DNA of 64,000 nt, from positions 124,001 to 188,000 of the forward strand of contig NZ_JAERQN010000005.1 in assembly GCF_016805305.1 (NCBI RefSeq). Reading direction: 5' to 3'. Every line of letters begins with the position of its first letter. Positions within the stretch are counted from its first letter, which is position 1. Source of the stretch: Falsiroseomonas ponticola (lineage in GTDB: Bacteria > Pseudomonadota > Alphaproteobacteria > Acetobacterales > Acetobacteraceae). The translations under genes were made by a program, and so were the position numbers. The notes below the pieces were generated by a model. That model searched no databases. It had not been told where the DNA came from and saw nothing but the letters and a program-made list of their open reading frames with translations. Shown in pieces: positions 1 to 8,891 of the stretch.

Positions 1-586
1 TCGCCAGCAGCACCAGGCTTTCCCCGGCATTGGTGGCGCCGCTGCGGGCGGGATCGCCCGCCTGGCGGGCGATGGGCAGGGGCTCGCCGGTCAGCGCGGC
101 CTCGTCCAGCAGGGCGGGGCCTTCCAGCGCGCCATCCACCGGCAGCACCTCCCCCTTGCGGATCAGCAGGCGGTCGCCGGGGCGGATCGCGGCGATCGGC
201 ACCTCCTCCAGCCCGCCCTCGCGCTGCCGCATGGCGGTGCGCGGCTGCCGGGCCAACAGGGCCGTCATCTCCCGCCGCGCCCGGGCACTCGCGCGCGCCT
301 CCAGCACCTGGCCGCCGGCGAACATCAGCGCCACCACCGCGCCGGCCAGCCATTCCCCCAGTGCCAGCGCGCCGGCCATGGCGAGTGCCGCCACCACGTC
401 CAGCGCGAAGTCCCGCCGCGCGATGCTGCGCGCGATCTCCACGACCAGCGCGCCGAGCACGATGGCGGTGCCGAGCGCGAGCGCCAGGGCTGACAGGGTG
501 GGAAGGGCGGCGAGCCGCAGCAGCAGGCCCAGTGCCAGCCCGCAGCCGGCGGCGATCAGCAGGTGCCGTTTCGCCGTCTCATCCAT
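1..586 (-). CDS. Heavy-metal (P1B-type) translocating ATPase, N-terminal part, runs off the window
   Basis: This is the first 195 residues of an inner-membrane metal-exporting P-type ATPase; the phosphorylation and nucleotide-binding domains lie beyond base 1. Seen: no N-terminal metal-binding (CxxC) domain, hydrophobic helices at about residues 10-50 and 62-95, then the actuator domain with GDRLLIRKGEVLPVDG (about 137-152) and the TGEP loop at 166-169 that dephosphorylates the aspartyl-phosphate. The family assignment rests on the actuator motif. The transported metal cannot be told because the CPC/SPC membrane motif is outside the window. Translation is taken from the ATG at 586. The next gene on the same strand ends 39 bases upstream, so the two may be co-transcribed. 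Confidence 0.85.
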   Translation of the reverse strand, partial: MDETAKRHLLIAAGCGLALGLLLRLAALPTLSALALALGTAIVLGALVVEIARSIARRDFALDVVAALAMAGALALGEWLAGAVVALMFAGGQVLEARASARARREMTALLARQPRTAMRQREGGLEEVPIAAIRPGDRLLIRKGEVLPVDGALEGPALLDEAALTGEPLPIARQAGDPARSGATNAGESLVLLA

Positions 587-625
587 CGCGCAGGCTTCGC
601 GCGGGGCGGCGTTCCTGTCCAGCCC

Positions 626-1441
626 TCAGCGGGCGAGGAGATCCCAGCGCACGGTGCGCCCGGGCCGCAGCGGCAGCGCGCCGGCCGGGCCGGCGGCCAC
701 CGTGCCATCCGGGGCGAGGATCGCGACCGGGCGCGGCTCGAAGGGGCTGTGCGGCCCGTCCGGGTCCAGCTGGTCCAGGTCGGCGGGCAGGGCGCCGAGC
801 GGATCCACCGCCAGCGCCGCGGCCAGGCTGGCGGCCGGGGCATGCACGGCCAGGGCGCAGGTGGCGGGCGGGATGCCGGCCTCGCTGTCCGGCAGCAGCA
901 GCGCGAATCCCCCCGCCTCATCCGTCCAGGTGACGACGCGCATCAGCCCGGCATCGGTGCTGGCGGCCAGCCGGGCGAGCGCGATGCCGCGCCCGGTGGC
1001 GTCGCGCAGCGTGCCGATCACGGCCGTCATCCCCGTCGGGATGGCGCGGCCCGGCGCCGGACGCAGCAGGACGGTGCGGCGGACAGGGTGGGACGGCACG
1101 GGCACGGGCGGGCCGCCGGCGGTCGGGCGCGGCGGGTAGCGGTCCGGCACCTCCACCATCACCGCGGCGGGCAGGAAGCGGCGCTCCGGATCCGTCACCA
1201 GGATGCGGCGCGGGCCGGGCGGCAGGTCATGGAAGCGCATCTGGCCGGAAGCCGCATCCCAGGCCGGGCGGGCGCCGATGATGCCGGCCGCCTTCATCGC
1301 CAGCCCCGCCACCGGCGGCAGCGCGCCGGGCTGGCCTTCCGCGCGGTAGGCCAGCGCGCGGATGCCGAGGATGGCCTCCCCCGGCGGCGTGGCGGTGCGA
1401 ACGCCCAGGCGCCAGGGCGACTGCGTGCCGATGATGCTCAT
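626..1441 (-). CDS. Protein of unknown function with a carboxypeptidase-regulatory-like segment
   Basis: This 271-residue protein is not assigned to a known family. It has no signal peptide or membrane helix. The C-terminal half contains a stretch (VIGTLRDATGRGI, then TWTDEAGGFALLLP) that reads like a carboxypeptidase regulatory-like beta-sandwich repeat. The N-terminal half contains ILVTDPERRFLPAAV, suggesting another beta domain. Proline and alanine are abundant. The start is placed at the ATG at 1441 (MSIIGT); an in-frame start eight codons upstream is possible. It sits between the thioesterase and the P-type ATPase on the same strand. A structural or adhesion role is a guess. Confidence 0.6.
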   Translation of the reverse strand: MSIIGTQSPWRLGVRTATPPGEAILGIRALAYRAEGQPGALPPVAGLAMKAAGIIGARPAWDAASGQMRFHDLPPGPRRILVTDPERRFLPAAVMVEVPDRYPPRPTAGGPPVPVPSHPVRRTVLLRPAPGRAIPTGMTAVIGTLRDATGRGIALARLAASTDAGLMRVVTWTDEAGGFALLLPDSEAGIPPATCALAVHAPAASLAAALAVDPLGALPADLDQLDPDGPHSPFEPRPVAILAPDGTVAAGPAGALPLRPGRTVRWDLLAR

Positions 1442-1528
1442 GCCGACGCACGTGCCACGGCGCATTCCCTCCGATCCGGGTCTTCCCGACCCGGTCGAAC
1501 CCTAGGCGATATGACCGGGGGGCTGCAA

Positions 1529-1987
1529 CTATCGGTTGGTATCAACTGTCCCAGGAACGAGAATTCCCGACGCAGCCTGACGCAGCCGGTCGGGCAGGGG
1601 CGTCGGCCGGCGCTGCGTGGCGCGGTCCACATAGACGTGCACGAAATGGCCCTCCGCGCTCACCGTCTCCTCCTCGGCCCTGAAGATGCCGATGCCGTAG
1701 CGGATGGAGGTATTGCCCAGGCGTTCCACGCGCAGCCCCGCCGTCACCGCCTCGGGGAAGGCGATGGGGGCGTGGAAGCGGCACTGGGTCTCCACGACCA
1801 CGCCGATGACGGGGCTGTCCACCAGGTTGATCGCGCCTTCCCCCAGCAGGAAGCGCGCGACCACCGTGTCGAAGTAGCTGTAGTAGGTCACGTTGTTGAC
1901 GTGGCCGTAGATGTCGTTGTCCATCCAGCGCGTCGGGATCGCCAGGAAGAAGCGGTAATCCGCGCGCGTCGGCAGCGCCTTGCTCAT
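1529..1987 (-). CDS. Acyl-CoA thioesterase, 4-hydroxybenzoyl-CoA thioesterase (hotdog) family
   Basis: This cytoplasmic hotdog-fold thioesterase of 152 residues is expected to hydrolyse an acyl- or aroyl-CoA to the free acid and CoA. The active-site signature DNDIYGHVNNVTYY begins at residue 23; Asp25 corresponds to the catalytic aspartate of 4HBT enzymes, and GHVNN is the conserved helix cap. Length is normal for the family. Its start codon overlaps the stop of the upstream binding-protein gene by four bases (ATGA), so the two are translationally coupled. The substrate is not determinable. A 4HBT thioesterase next to pobA-type aromatic genes would make sense, but pobA lies 9 kb away. Confidence 0.9.
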   Translation of the reverse strand: MSKALPTRADYRFFLAIPTRWMDNDIYGHVNNVTYYSYFDTVVARFLLGEGAINLVDSPVIGVVVETQCRFHAPIAFPEAVTAGLRVERLGNTSIRYGIGIFRAEEETVSAEGHFVHVYVDRATQRRPTPLPDRLRQAASGILVPGTVDTNR

Positions 1988-2886
1988 CCCAACGCATCCT
2001 GCACGACGGCGTTGTCGATGCAGGCATCGTAGCCCGGCGCCGTGGCGATGGCGCCGGCCCGCAGCATGGAGGCCTCGAGTGATTCATAGGCCTCGCGCGG
2101 GAAGAAGGGCGTGGGCGCCCAGAGGCCGAGCTTCCGGTAGCGCGCGATGCCGCCCGTCAGCGTCGCGCGGTCGAGGTCCGGGAAGAAGGGCGCGACGGTC
2201 GCGGCGACGATGCCGGGGTCCGTGCCCTGCAGCCAGCGCTGCATGGACGCGAGGCCCCGAATCATGCCGAGGATCGCCGGGCGGCGTTCCGCCAGGATGG
2301 CGCGCGTCGCGTAGAAGGCGGTGTAGGAGGTGGGGCCCCGGTCCGCCTGGGCATGCCACACCGCGCAGCCCTTCGCCTCCGCCTGGGTCGCGAAGGGTTC
2401 GAAGACCTGCGCGACGCCGAGCGTGCCGGCGGCCACCGCCCCGGCATTCTCCGCCATGGTCCGGCCCTGCACGGTCTCCAGCCCGGCGGGGTCGATCCCG
2501 GCCTCCAGCAGGTCCCGCTGCAGGCACCACCAGGGGGTGGGCACCTCGCTCACCACGCCGAGCGACTGGCTGCGCAGGTCGCGCAGCGTGAAGCCGGGCC
2601 TGGGCCCGCGGCCGACCAGCAGGAAGGGGTCCTTCATCACCACCGCGCCGAAGCTGACCAGCGGGCTGTCCGGGTTGGCCGCATGGTCGCGGATCACGCG
2701 CATCGGTCCGGACCAGGCCATGTGCGCGGCGCCCGACAGCAGGTTCGCCACCGCGCGATCGGGCTCCCCCACCGTGATGAGCGTGACATCGACGCCGGCG
2801 GCCGCGAAATCGCCCCGTGCGATGGCCGCGTAGAAGGGCGTGTAGAACAGGGCGCGGAAGGGCTCCTGCAGCGTGATGGCGTTCAT
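1984..2886 (-). CDS. ABC transporter substrate-binding-like protein (NMT1/SsuA type) without an export signal
   Basis: This 300-residue protein resembles the SsuA/THI5 periplasmic binding fold. Seen: an N-terminal EPFRALFYTPFYAAIARGDF, typical of the family, then VNLLSG-like and FEPFATQAEA segments lining the cleft. The odd point is the N-terminus: translation from the ATG at 2886 gives MNAITLQEP with no hydrophobic signal, and upstream in-frame sequence offers none either. It may be cytoplasmic, as in THI5-like proteins, or a non-classical binding protein. No permease or ATPase gene is adjacent. It is coupled to the downstream thioesterase and divergent from the Bug gene, with only about 70 bases between starts. 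Confidence 0.75.
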   Translation of the reverse strand: MNAITLQEPFRALFYTPFYAAIARGDFAAAGVDVTLITVGEPDRAVANLLSGAAHMAWSGPMRVIRDHAANPDSPLVSFGAVVMKDPFLLVGRGPRPGFTLRDLRSQSLGVVSEVPTPWWCLQRDLLEAGIDPAGLETVQGRTMAENAGAVAAGTLGVAQVFEPFATQAEAKGCAVWHAQADRGPTSYTAFYATRAILAERRPAILGMIRGLASMQRWLQGTDPGIVAATVAPFFPDLDRATLTGGIARYRKLGLWAPTPFFPREAYESLEASMLRAGAIATAPGYDACIDNAVVQDALG

Positions 2887-2959
2887 GGGCCCGGCTCCGG
2901 CTGTAAGGTGTCGCGCGATGTGACATGATTGCACCATGCCGGAGAAGAGGGCCCCCCTG

Positions 2960-3925
2960 ATGACGTTGTCGCGCCGACTGCTGCTGGGATCATTGGCCGG
3001 GCCGCTGGTGGCGCGCGGTGCCGCGGCGCAGGCGCCCAGGCCGCTGCGCGTGGTGGTGGCCTTCGCGGTCGGCGGGCTGACCGATGTCGTCGCGCGCATC
3101 CTGGCGGAGCACATGACGGTCACGCTCGGCCGGCCGCTGGTGATCGACAACCAGGGCGGCGCGGGCAGCACCATCGGCGCCAGCACCGTGGCGCGCGCCG
3201 CGCCGGACGGGAACACGATCCTGGTCGGCAGCGTCGGCCATGCGGCCATGTCCGCGCTCTACGCCAGCTTCCCCTTCGACCCGATCACGAGCTTCGCCCC
3301 CGTGGCGCTGGTCACGCGCCAGCCCTTCGTCGTGGCCGTCCATCCCGGCGTGCCGGCGATGGATGTGCCGGGCTTCCTCGCCTGGCTGCGGTCCCGCAAC
3401 GGGGAGGCGAATTTCGGGACGGCGGGCATCGGCGCCTCCTCCCACCTCGCCGCGGAGCTGCTGCGCAAGCTGACGGGGGCGAACTTCACCGTGGTGCCCT
3501 ATCGCGGCACGCCGCAGGCGGTGGCGGACCTCACCGCCGGGCGCGTGGACTTCATGATCGACAGCCAGACGCTGCTCGGCCCGCTGATGGCGGACAACCG
3601 CGTGCGGGGGCTCGCGGTGACCAGCGCGCAGCGATCGACCCTGCTGCCCCAGCTGCCGACGCTGGCGGAAGCCGGGGTCGCGGGCTACGACGCCTCCGCC
3701 TGGCAGGCGATCTACGCGCCGGCCCAGACGCCGGACGCGGTGCTGCGCCCCATCGCCGATGCCGCGGCGCGGGCGCTGCGGGACCCCGGCGTGCTGGCGA
3801 AGCTGGCGGCGGCCGGCGTCGATGCCTATGCCGACCCCTCGCCGGAAGCCGCCCGCGCCCATCTGGCGGTGGAGGTCGCGAAATGGGGCGGCCTGGTGCG
3901 GGAACTGGGCATCCGCGGCGGCTGA
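2960..3925 (+). CDS. Tripartite tricarboxylate transporter (Bug family) substrate-binding protein
   Basis: This periplasmic binding protein has 321 residues. The N-terminus MTLSRRLLLGSLAG carries a twin-arginine-like signal ending at about AAAQA. The mature part has the Bug features: PLRVVVAFAVGG near the start, IDNQGGAGSTIGA in the ligand loop, and VPYRGTPQAVADLTAGRVDF in the hinge region. The ATG at 2960 is preferred because GGAGAAGAGG lies nine bases upstream; the ATG at 2936 lacks a ribosome site. No TctA/TctB membrane components are in the window. Such orphan Bug genes are common in this family. The ligand is probably a carboxylate, but this cannot be read from the sequence. Confidence 0.9.
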   Translation: MTLSRRLLLGSLAGPLVARGAAAQAPRPLRVVVAFAVGGLTDVVARILAEHMTVTLGRPLVIDNQGGAGSTIGASTVARAAPDGNTILVGSVGHAAMSALYASFPFDPITSFAPVALVTRQPFVVAVHPGVPAMDVPGFLAWLRSRNGEANFGTAGIGASSHLAAELLRKLTGANFTVVPYRGTPQAVADLTAGRVDFMIDSQTLLGPLMADNRVRGLAVTSAQRSTLLPQLPTLAEAGVAGYDASAWQAIYAPAQTPDAVLRPIADAAARALRDPGVLAKLAAAGVDAYADPSPEAARAHLAVEVAKWGGLVRELGIRGG

Positions 3926-4108
3926 ACGCCCGATTCGCCGCTGAGGGCGCGTGTGAAGGTCACGCGCCAGCCGTCTCTATTCCGTCATGGCTTCGCGACA
4001 AGGCTTCGCTCCGCAGGGCGGCACGGCTATAGGGTGGGGATGGCCGCGCGGCGCCCCCTCCGCGTGGTTCCCGATGCTGACGGATCACCCGAGGAACCCC
4101 CCGCCGCG

Positions 4109-4885
4109 ATGTCCTTCGCGCCCAGCCCTTCCGCACCGCGCCTCGAGCCCTTCCGGCTGCGCGGGGCCAACTTCAACCTGCTGGTGATGCGGCTGCTGGA
4201 CCATCGCGTGGAGGCGGTGGTCCCGGCACTCGGCGACCAGTTCCGCCGCGCCCCCGGCTTCCTGCGCTTCGCCCCCATCGTGGTCGGGCTGGACGACATC
4301 CAGGCCCGGCCGCATGAGGTGGATTTCGCCGGCCTCGTCCAGCAGCTCCGCGCCATCGAGATCGTGCCCATCGGCACCGTCGGCGGCACGCCGGAGATGC
4401 GCGTCGCCGCCCAGGGCGCCGGCCTGCCGCCGCTGCGCATGGCCGGCGGGCGGGAGGAGGAGGTGCCCCTTCCGCCCCCCTCCGCCGCGCCGCCGCCCGC
4501 CTACCAGGCGCCCCCGCCCGCACCCCCGCCGGAACCGCAGCCCCAGGGCATCGCCCAGGCCGCCATGGTCATCGACCAGCCCGTGCGTGCCGGCCAGCGG
4601 ATCTGGGCGCAGGGCTCGGACCTCATCATCGTCGGCACGGTGAACCGCGGCGCGGAAGTGATCGCGGATGGCAACATCCACGTCTATGGCCGCCTGCTGG
4701 GCCGCGCCATCGCCGGCGGGCAGGACAATGCGGAGGCGCGGGTCTTCGCGCAGCATTTCGACCCCGAACTCGTCTCCATCGCCGGCTACTACGCGGTGCG
4801 GGAAGGGCTCGGGGAGGCACCGATCGGCAAGGCCGTCATGGCCAGGCTGGTCGGCGAGCATATGCGGTTCGACCCGCTCGGCTGA
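4109..4885 (+). CDS. minC: Septum site-determining protein MinC
   Basis: MinC inhibits FtsZ polymerisation away from midcell and is recruited to the membrane by MinD. The 258-residue protein has the N-terminal FtsZ-inhibiting domain (about 10-100, starting RLEPFRLRGANFNLLV), a proline-rich linker (about 115-150), and the C-terminal beta-helix that binds MinD (VRAGQRIWAQGSDLIIVGTV, then GNIHVYGRLLGRA). Starts at 4040 and 3953 are open, but codons between 4040 and 4109 use A/T in the third position far more often than the rest of the gene, so 4109 is preferred. minD follows after 68 bases, giving a minCDE operon. Confidence 0.95.
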   Translation: MSFAPSPSAPRLEPFRLRGANFNLLVMRLLDHRVEAVVPALGDQFRRAPGFLRFAPIVVGLDDIQARPHEVDFAGLVQQLRAIEIVPIGTVGGTPEMRVAAQGAGLPPLRMAGGREEEVPLPPPSAAPPPAYQAPPPAPPPEPQPQGIAQAAMVIDQPVRAGQRIWAQGSDLIIVGTVNRGAEVIADGNIHVYGRLLGRAIAGGQDNAEARVFAQHFDPELVSIAGYYAVREGLGEAPIGKAVMARLVGEHMRFDPLG

Positions 4886-4953
4886 GCGGGTTTTCGTCAA
4901 TCGTGGCAGCGCCCGCGGGCGCGCCGGGCAGAGAAGAAGGGCAGGGGGTCAGC

Positions 4954-5772
4954 ATGGCGGAAGTCATCGTCGTCACGTCGGGCAAGGGGGGGGTGGGCAA
5001 GACCACGTCATCCGCCGCCTTCGCCACGGGCCTCGCGCAGCGGGGCAAGCGGACGGTGGTCATCGACTTCGACGTGGGCCTGCGCAACCTCGACCTCATC
5101 ATGGGGGTCGAGCGCCGCGTGGTGTTCGACATCGTCAATGTCATCAGCGGGGAGGCGCGGCTGAACCAGGCGCTGATCCGCGACAAGCGCGTCGATTGCC
5201 TGCAGATCCTCCCGGCCTCCCAGACCCGGGACAAGGATGCGCTGACCAAGGAAGGCGTCGGCAAGATCATCGAGGAACTGTCGAAGGACAACGACTACAT
5301 CCTCTGCGACAGCCCCGCGGGCATCGAGAAGGGCGCGCTCATGGCGCTCTACTTCGCGGACCAGGCGATCGTGGTGACGAACCCGGAGGTTTCCTCCGTC
5401 CGCGACAGCGACCGCATCCTCGGCGTGCTGCAATCCAAGTCCCGCCGGGCGGAGGAGAAGCGCGACCCGGTGAAGGAACACCTGCTCGTCACGCGCTACG
5501 ACCCCGCCCGCGTCGAGAAGGGGGAGATGCTGAAGCTCGACGACATCCGGGAGATCCTGGCGATCCCGCTGCTGGGCGTGATCCCGGAAAGCGAGAGCGT
5601 GCTGAAGGCGTCCAACACGGGCAACCCCGTGATCATGGACCAGGACAGCGTGGCCGGCCAGGCCTACAAGGACGCGGTCAGCCGCTTCCTCGGCGAGAAG
5701 GTCGAGCACCGGTTCCTGGAACCCGCGAAGAAGGGCATCTTCTCGCGCCTGTTCGGGGGGAGGGCGGCATGA
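4954..5772 (+). CDS. minD: Septum site-determining ATPase MinD
   Basis: MinD is a membrane-associated ATPase that carries MinC to the cell poles and oscillates under control of MinE. Of its 272 residues, 10-18 form the deviant Walker A motif GKGGVGKTT, with Lys11 as signature and Lys16 as P-loop lysine. VIDFDVGLRNLDLIMG is the switch/Walker A' region, and the C-terminus KKGIFSRLFGG is an amphipathic membrane-targeting helix. The ATG at 4954 follows GGCAGGGGG. The stop codon overlaps the minE start by four bases, so MinD and MinE are translationally coupled, which helps keep their ratio constant. Confidence 0.98.
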   Translation: MAEVIVVTSGKGGVGKTTSSAAFATGLAQRGKRTVVIDFDVGLRNLDLIMGVERRVVFDIVNVISGEARLNQALIRDKRVDCLQILPASQTRDKDALTKEGVGKIIEELSKDNDYILCDSPAGIEKGALMALYFADQAIVVTNPEVSSVRDSDRILGVLQSKSRRAEEKRDPVKEHLLVTRYDPARVEKGEMLKLDDIREILAIPLLGVIPESESVLKASNTGNPVIMDQDSVAGQAYKDAVSRFLGEKVEHRFLEPAKKGIFSRLFGGRAA

Positions 5773-6059
5773 GCTGGCTCGCGGACATCTTCCGCAGCCG
5801 CAAGCCGGAGCCGGCAACGGCATCCCAGGCGAAGGAGCGGCTGCAGATCGTGCTGGCGCATGAGCGCATCGGCCGGACGCGCGAGGACTTCCTGCCGAAG
5901 CTGCAGCAGGAGATCGTGGCGGTGGTGGCGCGCTACGTCTCGATCGACCCGGGGCGGGTGAACGTCTCGCTCGATCGCGGCGGCGACATGTCCACGCTCG
6001 CGATCGAGATCGACCTGCCCGGGCCGGGCGCCCAGGGCGGCCGGCGCGCCAGCGCCTGA
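5769..6059 (+). CDS. minE: Cell division topological specificity factor MinE
   Basis: MinE stimulates MinD ATPase activity and restricts MinC/MinD to the poles. The 96-residue protein has an N-terminal membrane-binding segment (MSWLADIFR), the anti-MinCD region (AKERLQIVLAHERIGR, about 24-39) and a C-terminal dimerisation domain ending in STLAIEIDLP. A short Gly/Arg-rich tail follows. It is the last gene of the min operon; a strong hairpin follows 10 bases after the stop codon. Confidence 0.97.
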   Translation: MSWLADIFRSRKPEPATASQAKERLQIVLAHERIGRTREDFLPKLQQEIVAVVARYVSIDPGRVNVSLDRGGDMSTLAIEIDLPGPGAQGGRRASA

Positions 6060-6069
6060 GGCCGGGGCC

Positions 6070-6090
6070 CGGCCCCTGGAGCAGGGGCCG
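6070..6090. terminator. Hairpin terminator between convergent minE and the RTX locus
   Basis: A perfect nine-base-pair stem (CGGCCCCTG / CAGGGGCCG) has a GAG loop. It lies between the minE stop and the end of the opposite-strand RTX reading frame. No long T tract follows, so it may act as a bidirectional structural terminator rather than a classical rho-independent one. Confidence 0.6.
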
Positions 6091-6098
6091 GTTGTCCA

Positions 6099-6632
6099 TC
6101 ACGCCAGCAGATGCGCCGGCGGCAGGGCGGGCGCGCCGAGCAGCTGGACCTCGAAATCCGCGATCCCGTCGCCGGTCCAGTCCAGCTGCAGGATCCCGCC
6201 GGCATAACGGGCCTGGCCCGCGGCGGTGAACGCCGCATCGGCGATGAACTCGAAGGGCTGGCGCCCATCGATATCGGCATTGGCGTCGATCCGGCGCAGG
6301 TCGATCAGGTCCCCATCGGCGGCGCTGAAGTCGGTGATCACGTCGCGCAGCGCGCCGGCGCGGGAATGGGTGGCGTTGAAGACGAAGGTGTCGGGCCCCG
6401 CGCCGCCGGTCATCCGGTCCGTCCCCGTGCCGCCATACAGCACGTCGTTGCCGGCGCCGCCCAGCAGGGAATCATTCCCCGCGCCGCCATCCAGCGCATC
6501 GGCGCCGTCCGCCCCCAGCAGCGTGTCCGCGCCGCCAAGGCCGCGCAGCGTATCGCCGGCCGTGCCGGCGGAGAGCGTATTGGCCCCCCCGTCGCCATCG
6601 GCCAGCCGGTGCTCCGCCCCTGTCGCGACCAG
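6099..6632 (-). pseudogene. C-terminal part of the RTX protein, cut off by an in-frame TAG
   Basis: Directly downstream of the TAG that ends the main RTX frame, the same frame stays open for another 177 codons. It encodes more calcium-binding nonapeptides ([20 protein letters not shown]) and then a serralysin-type C-terminal module ([13 protein letters not shown], then [16 protein letters not shown]). This is the part that normally carries the type I secretion signal. It has no convincing start codon or ribosome site of its own near the break. A single C-to-T change (CAG to TAG) explains it best. A sequencing error or readthrough are the alternatives. Confidence 0.7.
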
Positions 6633-8891
6633 CTACAGCTGGAAGGTGGCGGCGCCGGTCTGCACCACCGTCGCGGTGAAGGCCCCGTTGAAGCCGGAGA
6701 GGTCGATGAGGTGGTCCGCCACGAGGTCCGCGGTGCTGTCCACCCCCAGGCCCTTCAGGATGTAGGTGCCGTTGACCCAGACATGGTCCAGCAGCACCAC
6801 CTGCCAGCCCGCATTGCCCGTGAAGCCATCCAGCCCGCGATAGGCCGGCACGACGCTCCCCGTCAGCCCGTCCTGGCGCGTGAAGTCCAGCGCCACCGTC
6901 TCCCCCACCGCCAGGTCCAGGATCGTGGCGGTGACGGTGGGGAAGGAAGCGAAGATGGGCCTGATCGCCATGGCGAAGCGATCGGTGCCGGCGCCACCTT
7001 CCAGCAGGTCGCCATCCCCGGCGGTCAGCGTGTCGTTGCCGCCGAGACCGCGCAGATGGTCGTAGCCGTTCGTGCCCGCCAGCCGGTCCGCGCCGCCCGT
7101 CCCGTTGCGCAGCGCGCGCGCGACCTGGAACACCAGGCTGCCGGTTCCCGTCTCCGCCAGGGCGAAGTCGCCATTGCCCACATCGATGAAGGTCTCGCCG
7201 ACCCCGTTGCCGTCCCGGTCGATCTCCAGCCCGAAGCGCTGGAGCCGGACCTCCCCCGCCATGCCGGAGAAGGCCGCGTTGCCGATGAAGGACAGGCCCG
7301 GCAGGGCGGAGAGGTCCAGCACGTCGCCCGGCGCGAGATCCGTGATGGTGGCGCTGGCGACCTCGGCGAGCACGAAGCGGTCGGCGCCCGACCCGCCGCT
7401 GACGGTATCGTCGGCGCCGAGCGTGATCAGGTCCCGGCCCTCGCCACCCCGCACCAGGTCCGCGCCGCCGCCGCCGGCCAGCCAGTCGGACCCCGCATCG
7501 CCGGAAAGCGTATCCGCGCCGAGCCCGCCCAGCAGCGTGTCATGCCCCGCCTGGCCGCTGATCTGGTCGGCGCCATTGCCGCCGGACAGGCGATCATCCG
7601 CCGCCGATCCGGGCAGCGTGACGGGCAGGCTGTAGCCGAAGACCAGGCTGCCCGGCGTGACCTCATCCAGCGCCAGCTCGCCGCGCGCGATGGCGATGGT
7701 GATGCTCCGGTCGGCGATGGCGTCGCCATCCATGTCGATGGCGATGCCGCTGGCGGTCACCATCACCTCCCCGGCCTGGCCGGTGAAGCCGCCGCGGACC
7801 AGGCGCAGGAAGCCGGCCATGGCGGACAGGTCGATGATGTCGCCGCCCTCGGCATCCGTGATCACGTCGCCGCCGAAGGACGCCAGGCTGCCGAAGACGA
7901 AGCGGTCGTCGCTCACGCCGCCGGTCAGGGTATCGGCGCCCTCGCCGCTTTCCAGCCGGTCGAAGCCCCGGCCGCCGCTCAGCACGCTGCCTTCCGTCCC
8001 GGCGACCAGCGTGTCGTCCCCCGCATCGCCCAGCAGCGTGTCCGCGCCGGCATCGCCCATCAGCAGGTCGTTCTCGCTGCCGCCGGACAGGCGGTCATCG
8101 CCATCGCCGCCCAGCAGCGTGTCGGCATCCGCATTGCCGTTCAGGCTGTCGGCGCCCGCGCCGCCCGAAAGGCTGTCGGCGCCGATGGAGCCCAGCAGCG
8201 TATCCGCGCCGTCGCCGCCGGCCAGGACATCGTCGCCATTGCCGCCATTCAGCAGGTCCGCGCCGATGCCGCCGAGCAGCGTATCCGCCCCGTCCTGGCC
8301 ATAGGCGGCGCCACCGGCCGCGCCCAGCCGCACCAGATCGTCCCCGCCCTGCGCCCGCACCGTATCCGCGCCGCCGGCGGAATCCAGCGTATCCGCGCCA
8401 TTCGTCCCGCCGATCAGCCGGTTGGCGACGATGTCGAACAGCCCGCCGCCGGCCGGCACGACATAGACGCCGCCCGCCAGGGTCAGCGTCGCATCCGCGG
8501 TCTCGAGGCGCAGCGCGAAGGAGCCGTCCTCCAGCGTGACGCGCTCCGCCCTGATCTCGTTCCCGGCGGCGGAGAAGGCGCCCGAGCCGATGAAGGTGAA
8601 GCCCGCGGCGAAGGAGAGATCGAGCCGGTCCCCCGGCCGGGCATCGCCGATGATGTCGCCCGCCATCTCCGCGGCGGTGGCGAAGCGGAAGGTGTCGTTG
8701 CCGGCGCCGCCGCTCAGCCGGTCCGCATCCAGCCCACCCAGGATCAGGTCGTTCCCGTCGCCGCCGGCCAGCGTATCGCGCCCCAGGCCGCCGATCAGCG
8801 TATCGGCGCCGCCCTGGCCGAACAGCACGTCATGCGCGGCACCGCTGCCGGCAAGCGTCTCCGCGGGGTCGCCGCCGATCAGCGTGGCCAT
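6633..8891 (-). CDS. RTX-type calcium-binding repeat protein, truncated by a TAG
   Basis: This glycine- and aspartate-rich protein (752 residues to the TAG) is built from several blocks of RTX nonapeptides (GGxGxDxLx type, for example GGDGNDLILGGLDADRLSGG) alternating with beta modules of the serralysin C-terminal type (FRF...GDIIGDARPGDRLDLS, then FVF...VITDAEGGDIIDLS). Such proteins bind calcium outside the cell and are exported by type I secretion; no protease or lipase domain is seen. There is no N-terminal signal. As it stands the product lacks the last repeats and the C-terminal module, so export is doubtful. No ABC exporter genes are nearby. Confidence 0.85.
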   Translation of the reverse strand: MATLIGGDPAETLAGSGAAHDVLFGQGGADTLIGGLGRDTLAGGDGNDLILGGLDADRLSGGAGNDTFRFATAAEMAGDIIGDARPGDRLDLSFAAGFTFIGSGAFSAAGNEIRAERVTLEDGSFALRLETADATLTLAGGVYVVPAGGGLFDIVANRLIGGTNGADTLDSAGGADTVRAQGGDDLVRLGAAGGAAYGQDGADTLLGGIGADLLNGGNGDDVLAGGDGADTLLGSIGADSLSGGAGADSLNGNADADTLLGGDGDDRLSGGSENDLLMGDAGADTLLGDAGDDTLVAGTEGSVLSGGRGFDRLESGEGADTLTGGVSDDRFVFGSLASFGGDVITDAEGGDIIDLSAMAGFLRLVRGGFTGQAGEVMVTASGIAIDMDGDAIADRSITIAIARGELALDEVTPGSLVFGYSLPVTLPGSAADDRLSGGNGADQISGQAGHDTLLGGLGADTLSGDAGSDWLAGGGGADLVRGGEGRDLITLGADDTVSGGSGADRFVLAEVASATITDLAPGDVLDLSALPGLSFIGNAAFSGMAGEVRLQRFGLEIDRDGNGVGETFIDVGNGDFALAETGTGSLVFQVARALRNGTGGADRLAGTNGYDHLRGLGGNDTLTAGDGDLLEGGAGTDRFAMAIRPIFASFPTVTATILDLAVGETVALDFTRQDGLTGSVVPAYRGLDGFTGNAGWQVVLLDHVWVNGTYILKGLGVDSTADLVADHLIDLSGFNGAFTATVVQTGAATFQL

